Assembly (NCBI GenBank): GCA_024233215.1
Contig: JACKPW010000005.1
Span: forward strand, 248,001-312,000
Source: Verrucomicrobiales bacterium
GTDB taxonomy: Bacteria > Verrucomicrobiota > Verrucomicrobiia > Limisphaerales > J093
DNA length: 64,000 nt
Reading direction: 5' to 3'
This document shows, one piece after another, positions 25,924 through 35,203 of this stretch. The first letter of the stretch is position 1. Each line of letters starts with the position of its first letter. The translations under genes were made by a program, and so were the position numbers. The notes below the pieces were generated by a model. That model saw only the letters and a program-made list of their open reading frames with translations, ran no database searches and was not told where the DNA came from.

Positions 25924-26955
25924 ATGAACGCCGACCGTTTCGCTGAAATCACGGATCGTTATGCCGGGCTCAACGTGGTGGTGGTCGGGGACTTTTGCCT
26001 CGACCGTTACCTGGAGATCGATCCGGCGCGGGCGGAGATCTCGATTGAGACCGGACTGCCCGTTTACAACGTGGTCAATGTGCGGAGCCAACCCGGGGCG
26101 GCCGGGACCATCCTGAACAACCTGGTGGCCCTGGGCGCAGGGAGGATTCATCCCGTGGGATTCTGCGGTTGCGATGGGGAGGGCTACGAACTTCAACAGG
26201 CGCTGGGAGCATTGCGCGGAGTGTGCGGCGAACGCCTGTTGCAGACGTCCCAGCGGCGGACGTTCGTCTACTGCAAACCGTTGATCATGGAACCGGGTCA
26301 GGCGCCGCGGGAGTTGAACCGGCTTGACTCGAAGAACTGGACCGTGACTCCGGAGGAAGTCAGTGCGGCGCTGGCGGAGGCGGTTCGGGATCTGGGCAGG
26401 AGCGCGGATGCCATCATCGTGCTGGACCAGGTGGATCAGGAGGGCACGGGCGTGGTGACCCGGGAGGTTCTTGAGGCCGTGGCCCAGGTGGCGAAGGCGA
26501 GGCCGCACATGCCGGTGCTGGCCGACAGCCGGCGGGGATTGCGCGGTTTTCCGGCGCTCATTTTCAAGATGAACGGGGTCGAGTTGGCGGCCCTGCTCGG
26601 GGAGACGGCGCCGGGTTCTCCTGAGCTCCAGGAATGCCAGGAGCGGGCGGCGGAGTTGGCGCGGCGGAACGGGCGTCCGGTGATCGTCACGCTGGCGGAG
26701 CAGGGGATGTTGGGGGCGCTGCCGGGCGGTGAGATTGCCCATGTGCCGGCCCTGCCATTGCGGGGCGAGATTGACATCGTGGGTGCCGGCGACTCGGTGA
26801 CAGCCAACGTGACGGCGGCTTTGGCGGCGGGGGCGAATCTGCGCGAGGCACTGGAGCTTGCGGCGCTGGCCTCGTCGCATGTGATTCATCAACTTGGAAC
26901 GACGGGTGCCGCGGGGGTGGCGGATTTGCGGGCGCTGCGCACGTTGCTTGGCTAG
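25924..26955 (+). CDS. PfkB family carbohydrate kinase
   Basis: The 343-residue product is a ribokinase/PfkB-fold sugar kinase. The N-terminal VVVVGDFCLDRYLEIDP and the PGAAGTILNNLVALGA stretch bind substrate. The C-terminal signature DIVGAGDSVTANVTAALAAG holds the catalytic base D290 and the anion hole. The opening and GAAGT motif resemble the kinase half of HldE (D-glycero-beta-D-manno-heptose-7-phosphate kinase), so a heptose or related sugar is a reasonable guess. The HAD-fusion gene lies upstream on the same strand. A 116-bp palindromic repeat element follows. Confidence 0.9.
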   Translation: MNADRFAEITDRYAGLNVVVVGDFCLDRYLEIDPARAEISIETGLPVYNVVNVRSQPGAAGTILNNLVALGAGRIHPVGFCGCDGEGYELQQALGALRGVCGERLLQTSQRRTFVYCKPLIMEPGQAPRELNRLDSKNWTVTPEEVSAALAEAVRDLGRSADAIIVLDQVDQEGTGVVTREVLEAVAQVAKARPHMPVLADSRRGLRGFPALIFKMNGVELAALLGETAPGSPELQECQERAAELARRNGRPVIVTLAEQGMLGALPGGEIAHVPALPLRGEIDIVGAGDSVTANVTAALAAGANLREALELAALASSHVIHQLGTTGAAGVADLRALRTLLG

Positions 26956-26977
26956 CCCGGATGGTACACCGTCTTTC

Positions 26978-27093
26978 GTAGCGCAGATATCTGATCTGCT
27001 GTAGCGCGGGTATCCGACCCGCAGACCGTTGGCAAGTCCGGACGCTCTGCCGAATGGAATCCGGCGATACGGCCGGTCAGATCTCTGTGCTAC
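26978..27093. repeat. 116-bp imperfect palindromic repeat element, copy 1
   Basis: The element starts with GTAGCGCAGATATCTGATC and ends with a partial reverse complement (GTCAGATCTCTGTGCTAC). Inside are nested hairpins, such as GCGGGTATCCGACCCGC. A same-length copy lies at 54976-55091 and a shorter one at 39101-39193. It sits between the PfkB and glucan phosphorylase genes. Confidence 0.85.
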
Positions 27094-27232
27094 CGGCGGT
27101 TGGGGGAAGTTACGCGGATGCCGGCCTGAAATCCGTTGCGAGGCGGCGGCAGGCCGTCTACTTTGCGCCCGCACGTTTGGCGGTCTGAACCGTGACCCTC
27201 CGAACCAAGGACCCTTAATTGAAACGTCTTTG

Positions 27233-29470
27233 ATGACGCTGGAACCATATACTGTGGACGAAATCACCTCTCAAGTGGCGGCGCTGAACCGGCTGGCACG
27301 CAACCTCTGGTGGACCTGGGATCAGGATGCCCAGGACTTGTTCAGCGCCCTGTCCCGGCGGGGATGGCGGAACCTCTACCACAATCCCGTGGCGGTTTTG
27401 CGCGAGGTCTCGGAATACGAACTGCGGGTGCGTCTGCAGGACCGGGAATTCGGAGCTCTGGCGCGTCGGGTGCTGCAGAAGTTCCAGGCCTACATGGATG
27501 ACAAGGAAACCTGGGCCGCGGAGCATGCCCGGGGGCTGGCGGGACGGCCGGTGGCCTATTTTAGCGCGGAGTTTGGTTTTCACGAGACCCTGCCCATCGC
27601 GGCCGGTGGCCTGGGTGTACTGGCGGGGGACCATATCAAGTCCGCGAGCGATCTCGGGCTCGGCCTGGTGGGCATCAGCCTCTTCTACCGGGAGGGGTAC
27701 TTCATGCAGTCCATCAACGAGGAAAACTGGCAGGTGGAATACTACACCCACCTGAACCCGCGAAACCTCCCGGTCGAACCGGTGCTGGACGCGCGGGGCG
27801 AGCCGGTGATCTGCTCGGTGGACATCGCCCGGACGCAGGTGTTCTTCCGCACGTGGCGCGTCAACGTGGGACGCAATCCGGTCTACCTGCTGGACACGGA
27901 CATCGATCCCAACGAGCAGCATTTGCGCGACCTGACGCTGCGCGTCTACGGCGGGGACGGCACGACGCGGATCATGCAGGAGATGCTGCTCGGAATCGGC
28001 GGGGTGCGGTTGCTGCGGGAACTCGGGGTGGCGCCTTCGGTGTTTCACATGAACGAGGGCCACGCCGCATTCCTCGCCCTGGAGCTGATGCGGGAGAAGA
28101 TGGCGGGTGGCCTGTCTTCCGCCGAGGCGGAGGTCGCGACCCGGCAGGAATGCGTGTTTACGACCCACACCCCGGTGCCGGCCGGCCATGACCGGTTCAA
28201 TCTCGACCTCATGGACTACGCGCTCGGCCGCTACATCCGTCAGCTCGGGTGGTCGCTGGACGAGTTGATGGCGTTCGGGCGGGTGGATCCCGAGGACGAA
28301 AAGGAGACCTTCTGCATGACGGTGCTCGCCCTCAAGCTTTCCCGCGCGGCGAACGGCGTGAGTGAATTGCACGGTGAGGTCAGCCGTGAGATGTGGCAGT
28401 CGCTGTATGCCGACCGGGCCATCGAGGAGGTCCCCATTGGCCACATCACCAACGGCATTCACACGCTCGGATGGATGAAGGGCACGGTGCGGAGCTTCTG
28501 GCGTCGCGAACTTTGCGGCAATGGCAATGGCAATGGCAGTGGGAACGCCGGTGGCCAGGCGGACGGCAACCCCGGCGCTCCAGGCTGCGGCGCCAATGAG
28601 GTGCTTCCCAGCGGCCTGGCCCGTTGGGAGGCGGAACTGGGTCAGCCGGATTTCTGGGCCCGCATCGAGGATCCGACCTTTGTGAAGGACGAGGAACTTT
28701 GGGCGCTGCGGTACCGGCTGCGGCGGGAGTTGATCGAGTTCAGCCGCCGGCGACTGCTGATTCAGGGGGAGCGTCTCACCCGGACGGCGTTCATTGAATA
28801 CGATCACCTGCTGAACCCGGACGCCCTGACCATCGGGTTCGCCCGACGGTTCGCCACCTACAAGCGGGCGCCGCTGATCTTCGATCATTACGACGACATC
28901 GTGAAGCTGGTGAAGGACGCGCGCCGGCCGGTGCAGTTCATCTTTGCGGGCAAGGCCCACCCGCGTGACGACGAGGGCAAGCGTTTCATTCAGAAGGTGA
29001 TTCACCTCAGCAAGCACAGCGAGTTGCGCGGGCATCTCGTGTTCATCGAGAACTACGACATCCACGTTGCCCGGATGATGGTGTCGGGCTGCGATATCTG
29101 GCTGAACAACCCGCGGCGTCCGCTGGAGGCCTCTGGCACCAGTGGCATGAAGTGCGGGGTCAACGGTTGCCTGAATCTCAGCATCCTCGACGGCTGGTGG
29201 CGCGAGGGCTATGACGGCACCAACGGCTTCGGCATCGGTGACGATTCCCATCCCGAGAACGTCGAGGAACAGGATCGTCGGGACAGCGCGAACCTCTACG
29301 GGACGCTGACCGAGAAAGTCATCCCCACCTTTTTCAACCGTGACACCGCCGGCCTGCCCCGGCAATGGATTCGCATGATCCGCCGGGCCATGGCCACTCT
29401 CGTCCACCAATACAGCACCGATCGCATGGTCAAAGAATACGCCACGCGGTATTACCAACCGGACCGGTGA
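27233..29470 (+). CDS. glgP: Alpha-glucan phosphorylase (GT35, GlgP-like)
   Basis: The 745-residue product releases glucose-1-phosphate from glycogen or maltodextrin. An N-terminal DUF3417 module (VAALNRLARNLWWTWDQDAQ) is followed by the phosphorylase body: YFSAEFGFHETLPIAAGGLGVLAGD, HMNEGHAAFLALELMRE, VFTTHTPVPAGHDRF, ITNGIHTLGW, GFARRFATYKRAPL. The pyridoxal phosphate lysine is K640 in EASGTSGMKCGVNG. The length and DUF3417 place it in the shorter alpha-glucan phosphorylase group (TIGR02094-like). An unusual low-complexity insert, rich in Asn and Gly, lies at about residues 429-450 and is encoded by a GGCAAT tandem repeat. The start at 27233 gives the expected N-terminus. Expression may depend on a promoter within or next to the upstream repeat element. 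Confidence 0.93.
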   Translation: MTLEPYTVDEITSQVAALNRLARNLWWTWDQDAQDLFSALSRRGWRNLYHNPVAVLREVSEYELRVRLQDREFGALARRVLQKFQAYMDDKETWAAEHARGLAGRPVAYFSAEFGFHETLPIAAGGLGVLAGDHIKSASDLGLGLVGISLFYREGYFMQSINEENWQVEYYTHLNPRNLPVEPVLDARGEPVICSVDIARTQVFFRTWRVNVGRNPVYLLDTDIDPNEQHLRDLTLRVYGGDGTTRIMQEMLLGIGGVRLLRELGVAPSVFHMNEGHAAFLALELMREKMAGGLSSAEAEVATRQECVFTTHTPVPAGHDRFNLDLMDYALGRYIRQLGWSLDELMAFGRVDPEDEKETFCMTVLALKLSRAANGVSELHGEVSREMWQSLYADRAIEEVPIGHITNGIHTLGWMKGTVRSFWRRELCGNGNGNGSGNAGGQADGNPGAPGCGANEVLPSGLARWEAELGQPDFWARIEDPTFVKDEELWALRYRLRRELIEFSRRRLLIQGERLTRTAFIEYDHLLNPDALTIGFARRFATYKRAPLIFDHYDDIVKLVKDARRPVQFIFAGKAHPRDDEGKRFIQKVIHLSKHSELRGHLVFIENYDIHVARMMVSGCDIWLNNPRRPLEASGTSGMKCGVNGCLNLSILDGWWREGYDGTNGFGIGDDSHPENVEEQDRRDSANLYGTLTEKVIPTFFNRDTAGLPRQWIRMIRRAMATLVHQYSTDRMVKEYATRYYQPDR
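28517..28542 (+). repeat. GGCAAT hexamer tandem repeat within glgP
   Basis: Three exact GGCAAT units and one GGCAGT unit encode an Asn-Gly / Ser-Gly run in a surface-loop-like insert of the phosphorylase. Unit gain or loss would keep the frame. Confidence 0.8.
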
Positions 29471-29504
29471 CCTTTCCCGGTTGCGGTAATTCCCAGTCCA
29501 TTCA

Positions 29505-31982
29505 GTGAAATCAGACTCACCCAAGCGCCGTTCCGGTTCCCGACCGCCGGGCGGGCGACCTTCCCGTTCCGGCCCCCCTGCGGAGGGGGCGCATCCCTTT
29601 GCCCGCTACCTGCGTCCCAAAGGGTCCCAGGGCGGTCCCGGAAAGGCCGGCGCCCGCAAGGGCGGTCGGGGGGGCGCAGGGCAAACCAATCGTCGAACGG
29701 CGGAAGCGGCGGAGGGATCCGGCCACCCATCCGAACGTCCGTCCCGCCCGGCATGGCGGCGCGACGGGCCCGGCGGGGAAGGCGACCGGTTCCGGCCACG
29801 CGCGGGATACCGTGACGAGGCGTCTTTCGGGAGGCCACGTTCCCCCGGGCGCGGCCCGTACCAGGATCATTCGCGCGATTTCTCCCGACCACCCCGCCCG
29901 CCTTCCCGCGGCCGGCCCATGGATCGTCCGCGACCCCCCCGAAGGGACTGGGATGACGAATCCGGGCAGGGCAACCGTCCGCCGCAACCCGGGCGGTACG
30001 ACCGCCCCCCGCGTAGTCCTTTCCCACCGCCCCGGCCGCCTTTTCCGCGGAGACCGATGGAGCCTCCGCGCCCGCCTCGGAGGGAATGGGACGACGAGCC
30101 GGCGTATGGGGACCGTCCGCCGCAGGCTGAAAGATACGAACGTCGGCCGAGAGGACCCTTCCCACCGTCGCGGCCGCCGTTTCCGCGCAGGCCAATGGAC
30201 CGGTCACCACGCTATCGTCCGCCTCAGGAAGAGGACCATGCCGGCGGGGCGCGCGAACCCCGCCAGCGCGATTTCGAGGACCGTCCGCGCGGACCCTACC
30301 GGCCACCGCGTCCGCCTTTTCCTCGACGTCCCATGGACCGGTCCCGGCCTCCCGGCCGCAGCGATCGGGAGGTGGGGACTTATGGTCGGGGGCCCTACCA
30401 TGAGCCCCGGCCTTACGAGGACCGACCGCGCCCCCGCGGCCGTTTTGGGGACGGCCCTCGCGGGCCCTATCGTCCCGCGCGACCGCCCTTCGAACCGCGA
30501 CGAGACGAGGGGTCTTATCGGCCGCGCCCGCGCTACGGTGAGGAGCGTCGATTTGATGACCGCCGTTCGGAGGACCGGCGATTCGAACCCCGGCCACCGT
30601 TTCGGCGGGAATACGGGAACCGGCGTGAGGATTTCCAGGACCGGCAGGGGCCCGGATATGGGGCGCGTGCCTCCGGCCCCCGTCGCCCGGTAGGTGGCGA
30701 TCGTGATTTTCGGGGCGGGCGCGGCGATTACCGTCGCCCACCGGGGCGCGAACTGTCCGGGTCCCGGCCGGAACGACGGACTGGCGGGCCGGGGCGGAGC
30801 GAGGAAGTGGACCTGCGCTCGTTGGAGTTCTCCGAGATTCAGGAAGGACTGGCGGGGTGGGGCGAGCCGGCATTCCGGGCCGTGCAACTGGCCATCTGGC
30901 TGTATACCCGGCGGGCCACCCACTGGAACGAGATGACCAATGTGCCGGAGAACCTGCGCAAGCGGTTGTCCCGCCATTTCACGCTGAACACGCTGAAGCT
31001 GGTGACCCACCAGGGATCTGCCGATACCACTCAAAAGTTCCTGTGGCGGCTGCCGGACGGGGCGTTGATTGAGAGCGTTCTGATTCCTGCGAACCCCGCG
31101 CTGTATGGGGAGGCGAGTGATCGCGTGACGCTTTGCGTTTCGACGCAGGTCGGCTGCGCGTATGGCTGTAAGTTCTGCGCGAGCGGCCTTGGCGGGTGGA
31201 AGCGGAACCTGCGTCCCTTCGAGATTGTCGAACAGGTTCTGGCGGTGGAGCGCTGGCACGCGCAGCAGGACCCGGCGTCGGCGGAGAACGGGCGGTTGGT
31301 GAACAACCTGGTCATCATGGGCATGGGGGAACCGCTGGCGAACTATGACAACCTGCTGAAGGCGCTTCGGATCCTGAACGCGTCCTGGGGTGCCGGGATC
31401 GGTGCGCGACGGATCACCATCTCCACCTGTGGTCTCGTTCCGGAAATCCGTCGGCTGGCCACTGAGCCGGAGCAGTTCGGCCTGGCCATTTCGTTGCACG
31501 GCGCCACGGACGAGGTGCGCGAGCGGATCATGCCGGTGAACCGGAAGTATCCGTTGGAGGAACTGGTTCCGGCCTGTGAGGAATTCGCCGTCAACAAGGG
31601 GCGCATGGTGACCCTGGAGTACATTCTCATTCGCGGGGTGAACGACGGGCTGGAACAGGTGGAGCCGCTGGCCGCCATCGCCCGGCGTCTGCATGCGAAG
31701 GTGAATCTCATCCCCTACAACCAGGTGGAGGGACTCCCGTGGGAGCGCCCTGAGGAGGCGGCGCAGGAGGGCTTTCTGACCGCGCTGGAAGAGCAGGGGG
31801 TGCGGGCGACGTTGCGCCGGGAAAAGGGCCATGACATCGATGCCGCCTGCGGCCAACTGCGCCTGCGCACCGAACAGGCCGAGCAGACCGGTTCATCGCC
31901 GGCCACTCCCGAGCCGCCGGAGAACGAACTGCCGGAGTCCGGTGAGACGGTTGATGATCCGGATACCGTGAATCCCAGTTGA
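29505..31982 (+). CDS. rlmN: RlmN 23S rRNA/tRNA adenine C2-methyltransferase with ~430-residue Arg/Pro/Gly-rich extension
   Basis: The product is 825 residues, roughly twice normal RlmN. From about residue 435 it is a complete RlmN, which methylates A2503 of 23S rRNA and A37 of some tRNAs. The radical SAM motif is CAYGCKFC (C551, C555, C558). C544 in CVSTQVGC and C782 in AACGQLR match the two catalytic cysteines of E. coli RlmN. Residues 1-434 are low-complexity, very rich in Arg, Pro, Gly and Asp, and contain several copies of PPFPRRPMDR-like units; such tails often bind RNA. The start is a GTG at 29505, and the extension stays open for 1.3 kb with consistent codon style, so it looks genuine. 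xerC-type gene follows 7 bases later. Confidence 0.9.
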   Translation: MKSDSPKRRSGSRPPGGRPSRSGPPAEGAHPFARYLRPKGSQGGPGKAGARKGGRGGAGQTNRRTAEAAEGSGHPSERPSRPAWRRDGPGGEGDRFRPRAGYRDEASFGRPRSPGRGPYQDHSRDFSRPPRPPSRGRPMDRPRPPRRDWDDESGQGNRPPQPGRYDRPPRSPFPPPRPPFPRRPMEPPRPPRREWDDEPAYGDRPPQAERYERRPRGPFPPSRPPFPRRPMDRSPRYRPPQEEDHAGGAREPRQRDFEDRPRGPYRPPRPPFPRRPMDRSRPPGRSDREVGTYGRGPYHEPRPYEDRPRPRGRFGDGPRGPYRPARPPFEPRRDEGSYRPRPRYGEERRFDDRRSEDRRFEPRPPFRREYGNRREDFQDRQGPGYGARASGPRRPVGGDRDFRGGRGDYRRPPGRELSGSRPERRTGGPGRSEEVDLRSLEFSEIQEGLAGWGEPAFRAVQLAIWLYTRRATHWNEMTNVPENLRKRLSRHFTLNTLKLVTHQGSADTTQKFLWRLPDGALIESVLIPANPALYGEASDRVTLCVSTQVGCAYGCKFCASGLGGWKRNLRPFEIVEQVLAVERWHAQQDPASAENGRLVNNLVIMGMGEPLANYDNLLKALRILNASWGAGIGARRITISTCGLVPEIRRLATEPEQFGLAISLHGATDEVRERIMPVNRKYPLEELVPACEEFAVNKGRMVTLEYILIRGVNDGLEQVEPLAAIARRLHAKVNLIPYNQVEGLPWERPEEAAQEGFLTALEEQGVRATLRREKGHDIDAACGQLRLRTEQAEQTGSSPATPEPPENELPESGETVDDPDTVNPS

Positions 31983-31989
31983 GCCCGGC

Positions 31990-32964
31990 ATGACCGTCCG
32001 ACCCGTCCAGTCGCGGCCGTCGGCACCGCCGCCGGACGAGTTGGTTCAGGGCTTCCTGGATTTTCTGACGGTCGAACGGGGCGCCTCGCCGAACACGATC
32101 CGCAACTACCGCCAGGCGCTGCTCGAGTTTTCCCGCTGGCACACGGAGGAACGGGGCGCGATGCCGGCTTGGGTGCGGCTGACCCGCGACGATTTCCGCG
32201 CGCACCTGCGTGCATTGGGACGAAGCCGGTTGGGGAGGGCGGCGGTGCAGCTCCGGTTCAGTGCGTTTCGCACCTTCTACCGGTTTCTCGTGCGTCGGGG
32301 CGTGGTGGAACAAACCCCCGTGCGCAATCTCAGCCTGCCGCGGCTTGAGAAGCGGCTGCCCAAGTTCCTGACGGGCGATCAGATCGAGTCGTTGCTCGCG
32401 GCGCCGTTGCGGGAACTGGATCGACTCCAGGCGAATGCGGCGCAGCCTCCGGACCCGATCCCCCTGCTGCGGGACGCGGCGATCCTCGAGACGCTTTATT
32501 CGTGCGGTCTGCGGGTGAGCGAACTGTGCGGTTTGCGGCTGGAGGACATTGACTGGGCCGGCCAACAAGTCCGGGTCCGGGGCAAGGGACGCAAGGAACG
32601 CCCTGCACCCATCGGGGCACCGGCGCTGGAATCCATCCGACGGTACCGGGCCGCGCTGGGCGGAACCGGGGAGAGGAACGAGGCGGTCTTCCTGGTGGAC
32701 GCCGGAAAGCGTCGCCCGGTCTATCCGCGCCTGGTGCAACTGCGTCTGAAGCATCACCTGGCTTCGGCGGGCCTCGATCCTGCGTTGACGCCCCACAAGC
32801 TGCGTCACAGCTTTGCGACCCACCTGCTCAATGCCGGTGCCGATCTGCGGAGCGTTCAGGAAATGCTTGGGCACGCCCGACTCGCCACGACGCAGGTGTA
32901 CACCCACGTCACGACCGACCGGTTGAAGCGGGTGTACGACGACGCCCATCCGCGGGCGAAGTGA
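31990..32964 (+). CDS. xerC: Tyrosine recombinase XerC/XerD family
   Basis: The 324-residue product is a full-length tyrosine recombinase. An N-terminal SAM-like core-binding domain (LVQGFLDFLTVERGASPNTIRNY) precedes the catalytic domain. The catalytic residues are visible: R175 (SCGLRVSELCGL), K199 (VRGKGRKER), H269 and R272 (HKLRHSFATHLL), H295 (MLGHARLATTQVYTH) and the nucleophile Y304. Chromosome dimer resolution at dif is the usual role of XerC/D. The gene follows rlmN by 7 bases, an arrangement suggesting a housekeeping recombinase rather than an integrase, and no attachment sites or phage genes are nearby. The XerC versus XerD assignment is uncertain. Confidence 0.92.
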   Translation: MTVRPVQSRPSAPPPDELVQGFLDFLTVERGASPNTIRNYRQALLEFSRWHTEERGAMPAWVRLTRDDFRAHLRALGRSRLGRAAVQLRFSAFRTFYRFLVRRGVVEQTPVRNLSLPRLEKRLPKFLTGDQIESLLAAPLRELDRLQANAAQPPDPIPLLRDAAILETLYSCGLRVSELCGLRLEDIDWAGQQVRVRGKGRKERPAPIGAPALESIRRYRAALGGTGERNEAVFLVDAGKRRPVYPRLVQLRLKHHLASAGLDPALTPHKLRHSFATHLLNAGADLRSVQEMLGHARLATTQVYTHVTTDRLKRVYDDAHPRAK

Positions 32965-32968
32965 AGGA

Positions 32969-35203
32969 TCAGAACGGGTAGCCGAGGGAGAAGTGCCAGG
33001 TGCCGTTGGGATCGAAGGGGCGTGGGTTGAGGTTGTGACCGTATTCGACGCGCAAGGGGCCGACCGGCGTGTTCCAGCGCAGGCCGGCACCGACCGACAC
33101 CAGCACGTCGTCGAAGGGGTAATCGTCGATGGTGGGAGTGATTCCGGCGGTGTCCACGAACCCGACCACGGACCATCGCCGGGTGAGCGCCTGCTCGAAT
33201 TCGAAGTTGCCGATCATGGCGCTTTCGGCTCCGAGTTGGCGGCCTGTGGCGTCCAGGGGTGACGCGCCGCCCTGTTCATAGCCGCGGATGGAGGTTTCGC
33301 CCCCGGGGAAGAAGCGCTTGTTGAAGGGCAGTGGACCCCGGTCCTGCACGAGATCGGCGGAGATCCCGTGCCAGAAACCGAAGTGCAGATAGGTCGCCCG
33401 GGCCACGGGGAGGTGGTAGCTGAAACTTCCCTCGAACCGCTGGTAACTGGCCTCGCCCCCCAGTTCCGGGGTGGCATACTCGGCGCTGAATCCGGCCCGG
33501 AATCCGCGACGCGGGAGCAGGGGATTGTTGCGACGCTCGATTGACCAGTCGGCCACCACCGCCGCCACCCGGGTATCCTCCACCCCGGCCCCGCCCGTCT
33601 GTTTGTCCGAGCGAAGGAACTGATAGGAATACCGCAACCCGACCTGCTGGCCGGTGCTCGGAAAGGACTTGCGCAACCCGGCTCCGAGCTTGATTTCCCG
33701 CCGGTCGAACGTGAGTTCCTGGCGGCGCAGGAAGTCGGCGTCGGCAAACGCGGTCAGATCCGGGGCCAGGAACTCCGGCACGGAGTAGGTGTAGCGACCG
33801 AGGGTGGATTTGAAGGACTGAACGCCGTAGAGGCGGGCGTTGTGCCCGATGCCCCAGAGGTTGTAATGATCGAATTCCGCGCCGCCGAACAGCATGTCGT
33901 AGCTGGCATAACCCATCAGTAGCCGCACATCGATCCGGCGTCCCTCCTCCAGTGTATAGCGGACGTTCCGGACTTCCTCCACGGTGTTGGTCTCCTCCGG
34001 ATAATCCACGTAGACGCTCTTGAAAACCCCCAGGCGGGAGAGCTTGTTCCGGGCCTCGTCGGCTTCGATGCGGTTCAGCCAGGGACCGGTGAGTTGGGCC
34101 TTGCTCCGCAGCATCCATTCCCGGGTCTTCCGCTGGCCGGTGAACTCGATCTCACCGAGCCGGGTCCTCGGCCCGCGAATGACGGTGGCTTTCAGGTCGA
34201 CCCGAACCTCCTGCTCATCCGGTTGCCGGTGAATCGGGGACAACTCAACCGTCGCATCGGCGTACCCTTCGCCGAACTGGAATTGCCGCAGTTCCTCGGC
34301 GGTCTCCTGATTCCAGAGGAGCGACCAGGGCGCGTCCACGTCCCGGCTGCTCTCGGAGACCAGCGGGCCATCCTTCGCGTCCCGGACTTCCGTTGAGAGA
34401 CGGTGCACGCGGAACATCGGTCCCGGGTCGACCTTCAGAGTGATGCGGACCTGGCCCGTGATGTCGTCAATGTCCTGTCGGGTCACCGTCGTACTCGCAT
34501 CGCGGTAGCCCTGCTGGGCGAACTCAAGCTCGAGGTTGCGCCGGGAACGGGCGAACTGGGTCGGACTGTAGGGACGCTCGGAACGCAGCGGGATCAGGCT
34601 GTCGGTGGGATGGAAGAAACCCCGGGCACGGGCGGGACTCATGCCGGCGAGCCCTTCGAACTTCAGTTCCTTGAAGAAGTAACGGACACCCCGCTCCGCC
34701 CGCAGGGTGATCTCCCGGGCCTGCAGGTCCGAGGGCAGGAAGAAGTCCGCTCCCTCGCCGCAGACGGAGTTCGTGGCCACCCCGTCGGCGCGGATCAACT
34801 CCACCTGGATCCGGGCCTTGAGGAAACCCTGTTCCACCAGTTTGTTGCGGAGGAGGAGGGCGGCGTCCTCGGCGAAGCTGGCTGGCAGGGTCGGCGGCAG
34901 CTTCTTCTCCGGCCAGATTCGCTTGATCGTGCGGACATTGATGCGGTTGTCCAGCAGGCCCAGGCCCTTCACACGGACGATGGCCGGTGGTGGCGGGTCC
35001 GCGGGTCCGGGGTGATCTGTTTCCCCGGCCCAGCCCCCACCGATGAGCAGCGCGGCGAGGAATGAGCGAAACCACACGCGCGGGAGCTGGCGTTGCCCGC
35101 GAGCCAGCCCAGGCCCCCCTGGCGGCAGGGCGTGAGCCGAGTGACCGGCTCCCGGATGGGCCGGGCAGGCGTGATCGGGACTCGGCGCATTCCGCAGCCT
35201 CAT
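32969..35203 (-). CDS. tamA: BamA/TamA family outer membrane protein (TamA-like)
   Basis: The 744-residue product is an Omp85-type outer membrane barrel. After an N-terminal export segment (WFRSFLAALLIGGGWA) come POTRA-like repeats (VRYFFKELKFEGLAGMSPARARGFF, YRDASTTVTRQDIDDITGQVRITLKVDPG, VRDVRYTLEEGRRIDVRL-like segments). The C-terminal half is a beta barrel with the conserved RGYEQGGASPLD (RGY/RGF L6-loop motif) and a terminal aromatic LGYPF. Its ATG overlaps the tamB stop (ATGA), so it is translationally coupled to tamB; TamA and TamB form an envelope-spanning complex implicated in outer membrane protein and phospholipid transport. The start at 35203 is chosen on that overlap. Confidence 0.9.
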   Translation of the reverse strand: MRLRNAPSPDHACPAHPGAGHSAHALPPGGPGLARGQRQLPRVWFRSFLAALLIGGGWAGETDHPGPADPPPPAIVRVKGLGLLDNRINVRTIKRIWPEKKLPPTLPASFAEDAALLLRNKLVEQGFLKARIQVELIRADGVATNSVCGEGADFFLPSDLQAREITLRAERGVRYFFKELKFEGLAGMSPARARGFFHPTDSLIPLRSERPYSPTQFARSRRNLELEFAQQGYRDASTTVTRQDIDDITGQVRITLKVDPGPMFRVHRLSTEVRDAKDGPLVSESSRDVDAPWSLLWNQETAEELRQFQFGEGYADATVELSPIHRQPDEQEVRVDLKATVIRGPRTRLGEIEFTGQRKTREWMLRSKAQLTGPWLNRIEADEARNKLSRLGVFKSVYVDYPEETNTVEEVRNVRYTLEEGRRIDVRLLMGYASYDMLFGGAEFDHYNLWGIGHNARLYGVQSFKSTLGRYTYSVPEFLAPDLTAFADADFLRRQELTFDRREIKLGAGLRKSFPSTGQQVGLRYSYQFLRSDKQTGGAGVEDTRVAAVVADWSIERRNNPLLPRRGFRAGFSAEYATPELGGEASYQRFEGSFSYHLPVARATYLHFGFWHGISADLVQDRGPLPFNKRFFPGGETSIRGYEQGGASPLDATGRQLGAESAMIGNFEFEQALTRRWSVVGFVDTAGITPTIDDYPFDDVLVSVGAGLRWNTPVGPLRVEYGHNLNPRPFDPNGTWHFSLGYPF

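Noticed and set aside
27215..29524. 769-codon frame antisense to glgP
   Set aside because: It mirrors the phosphorylase gene in a high-GC region. No motifs were found.
29599..30693. 364-codon plus-strand frame overlapping the rlmN extension in another phase
   Set aside because: It has no initiation context or domain. The rlmN frame is continuous into a conserved enzyme, so it is preferred, although the extension itself deserves testing.
30204..31856. 550-codon frame antisense to rlmN
   Set aside because: The rlmN frame carries the radical SAM motif and catalytic cysteines. The antisense frame has none.
31990..32964. XerC-type recombinase as a mobile-element integrase
   Set aside because: It is tightly packed behind rlmN, has housekeeping length and no attachment sites, phage or cargo genes nearby.
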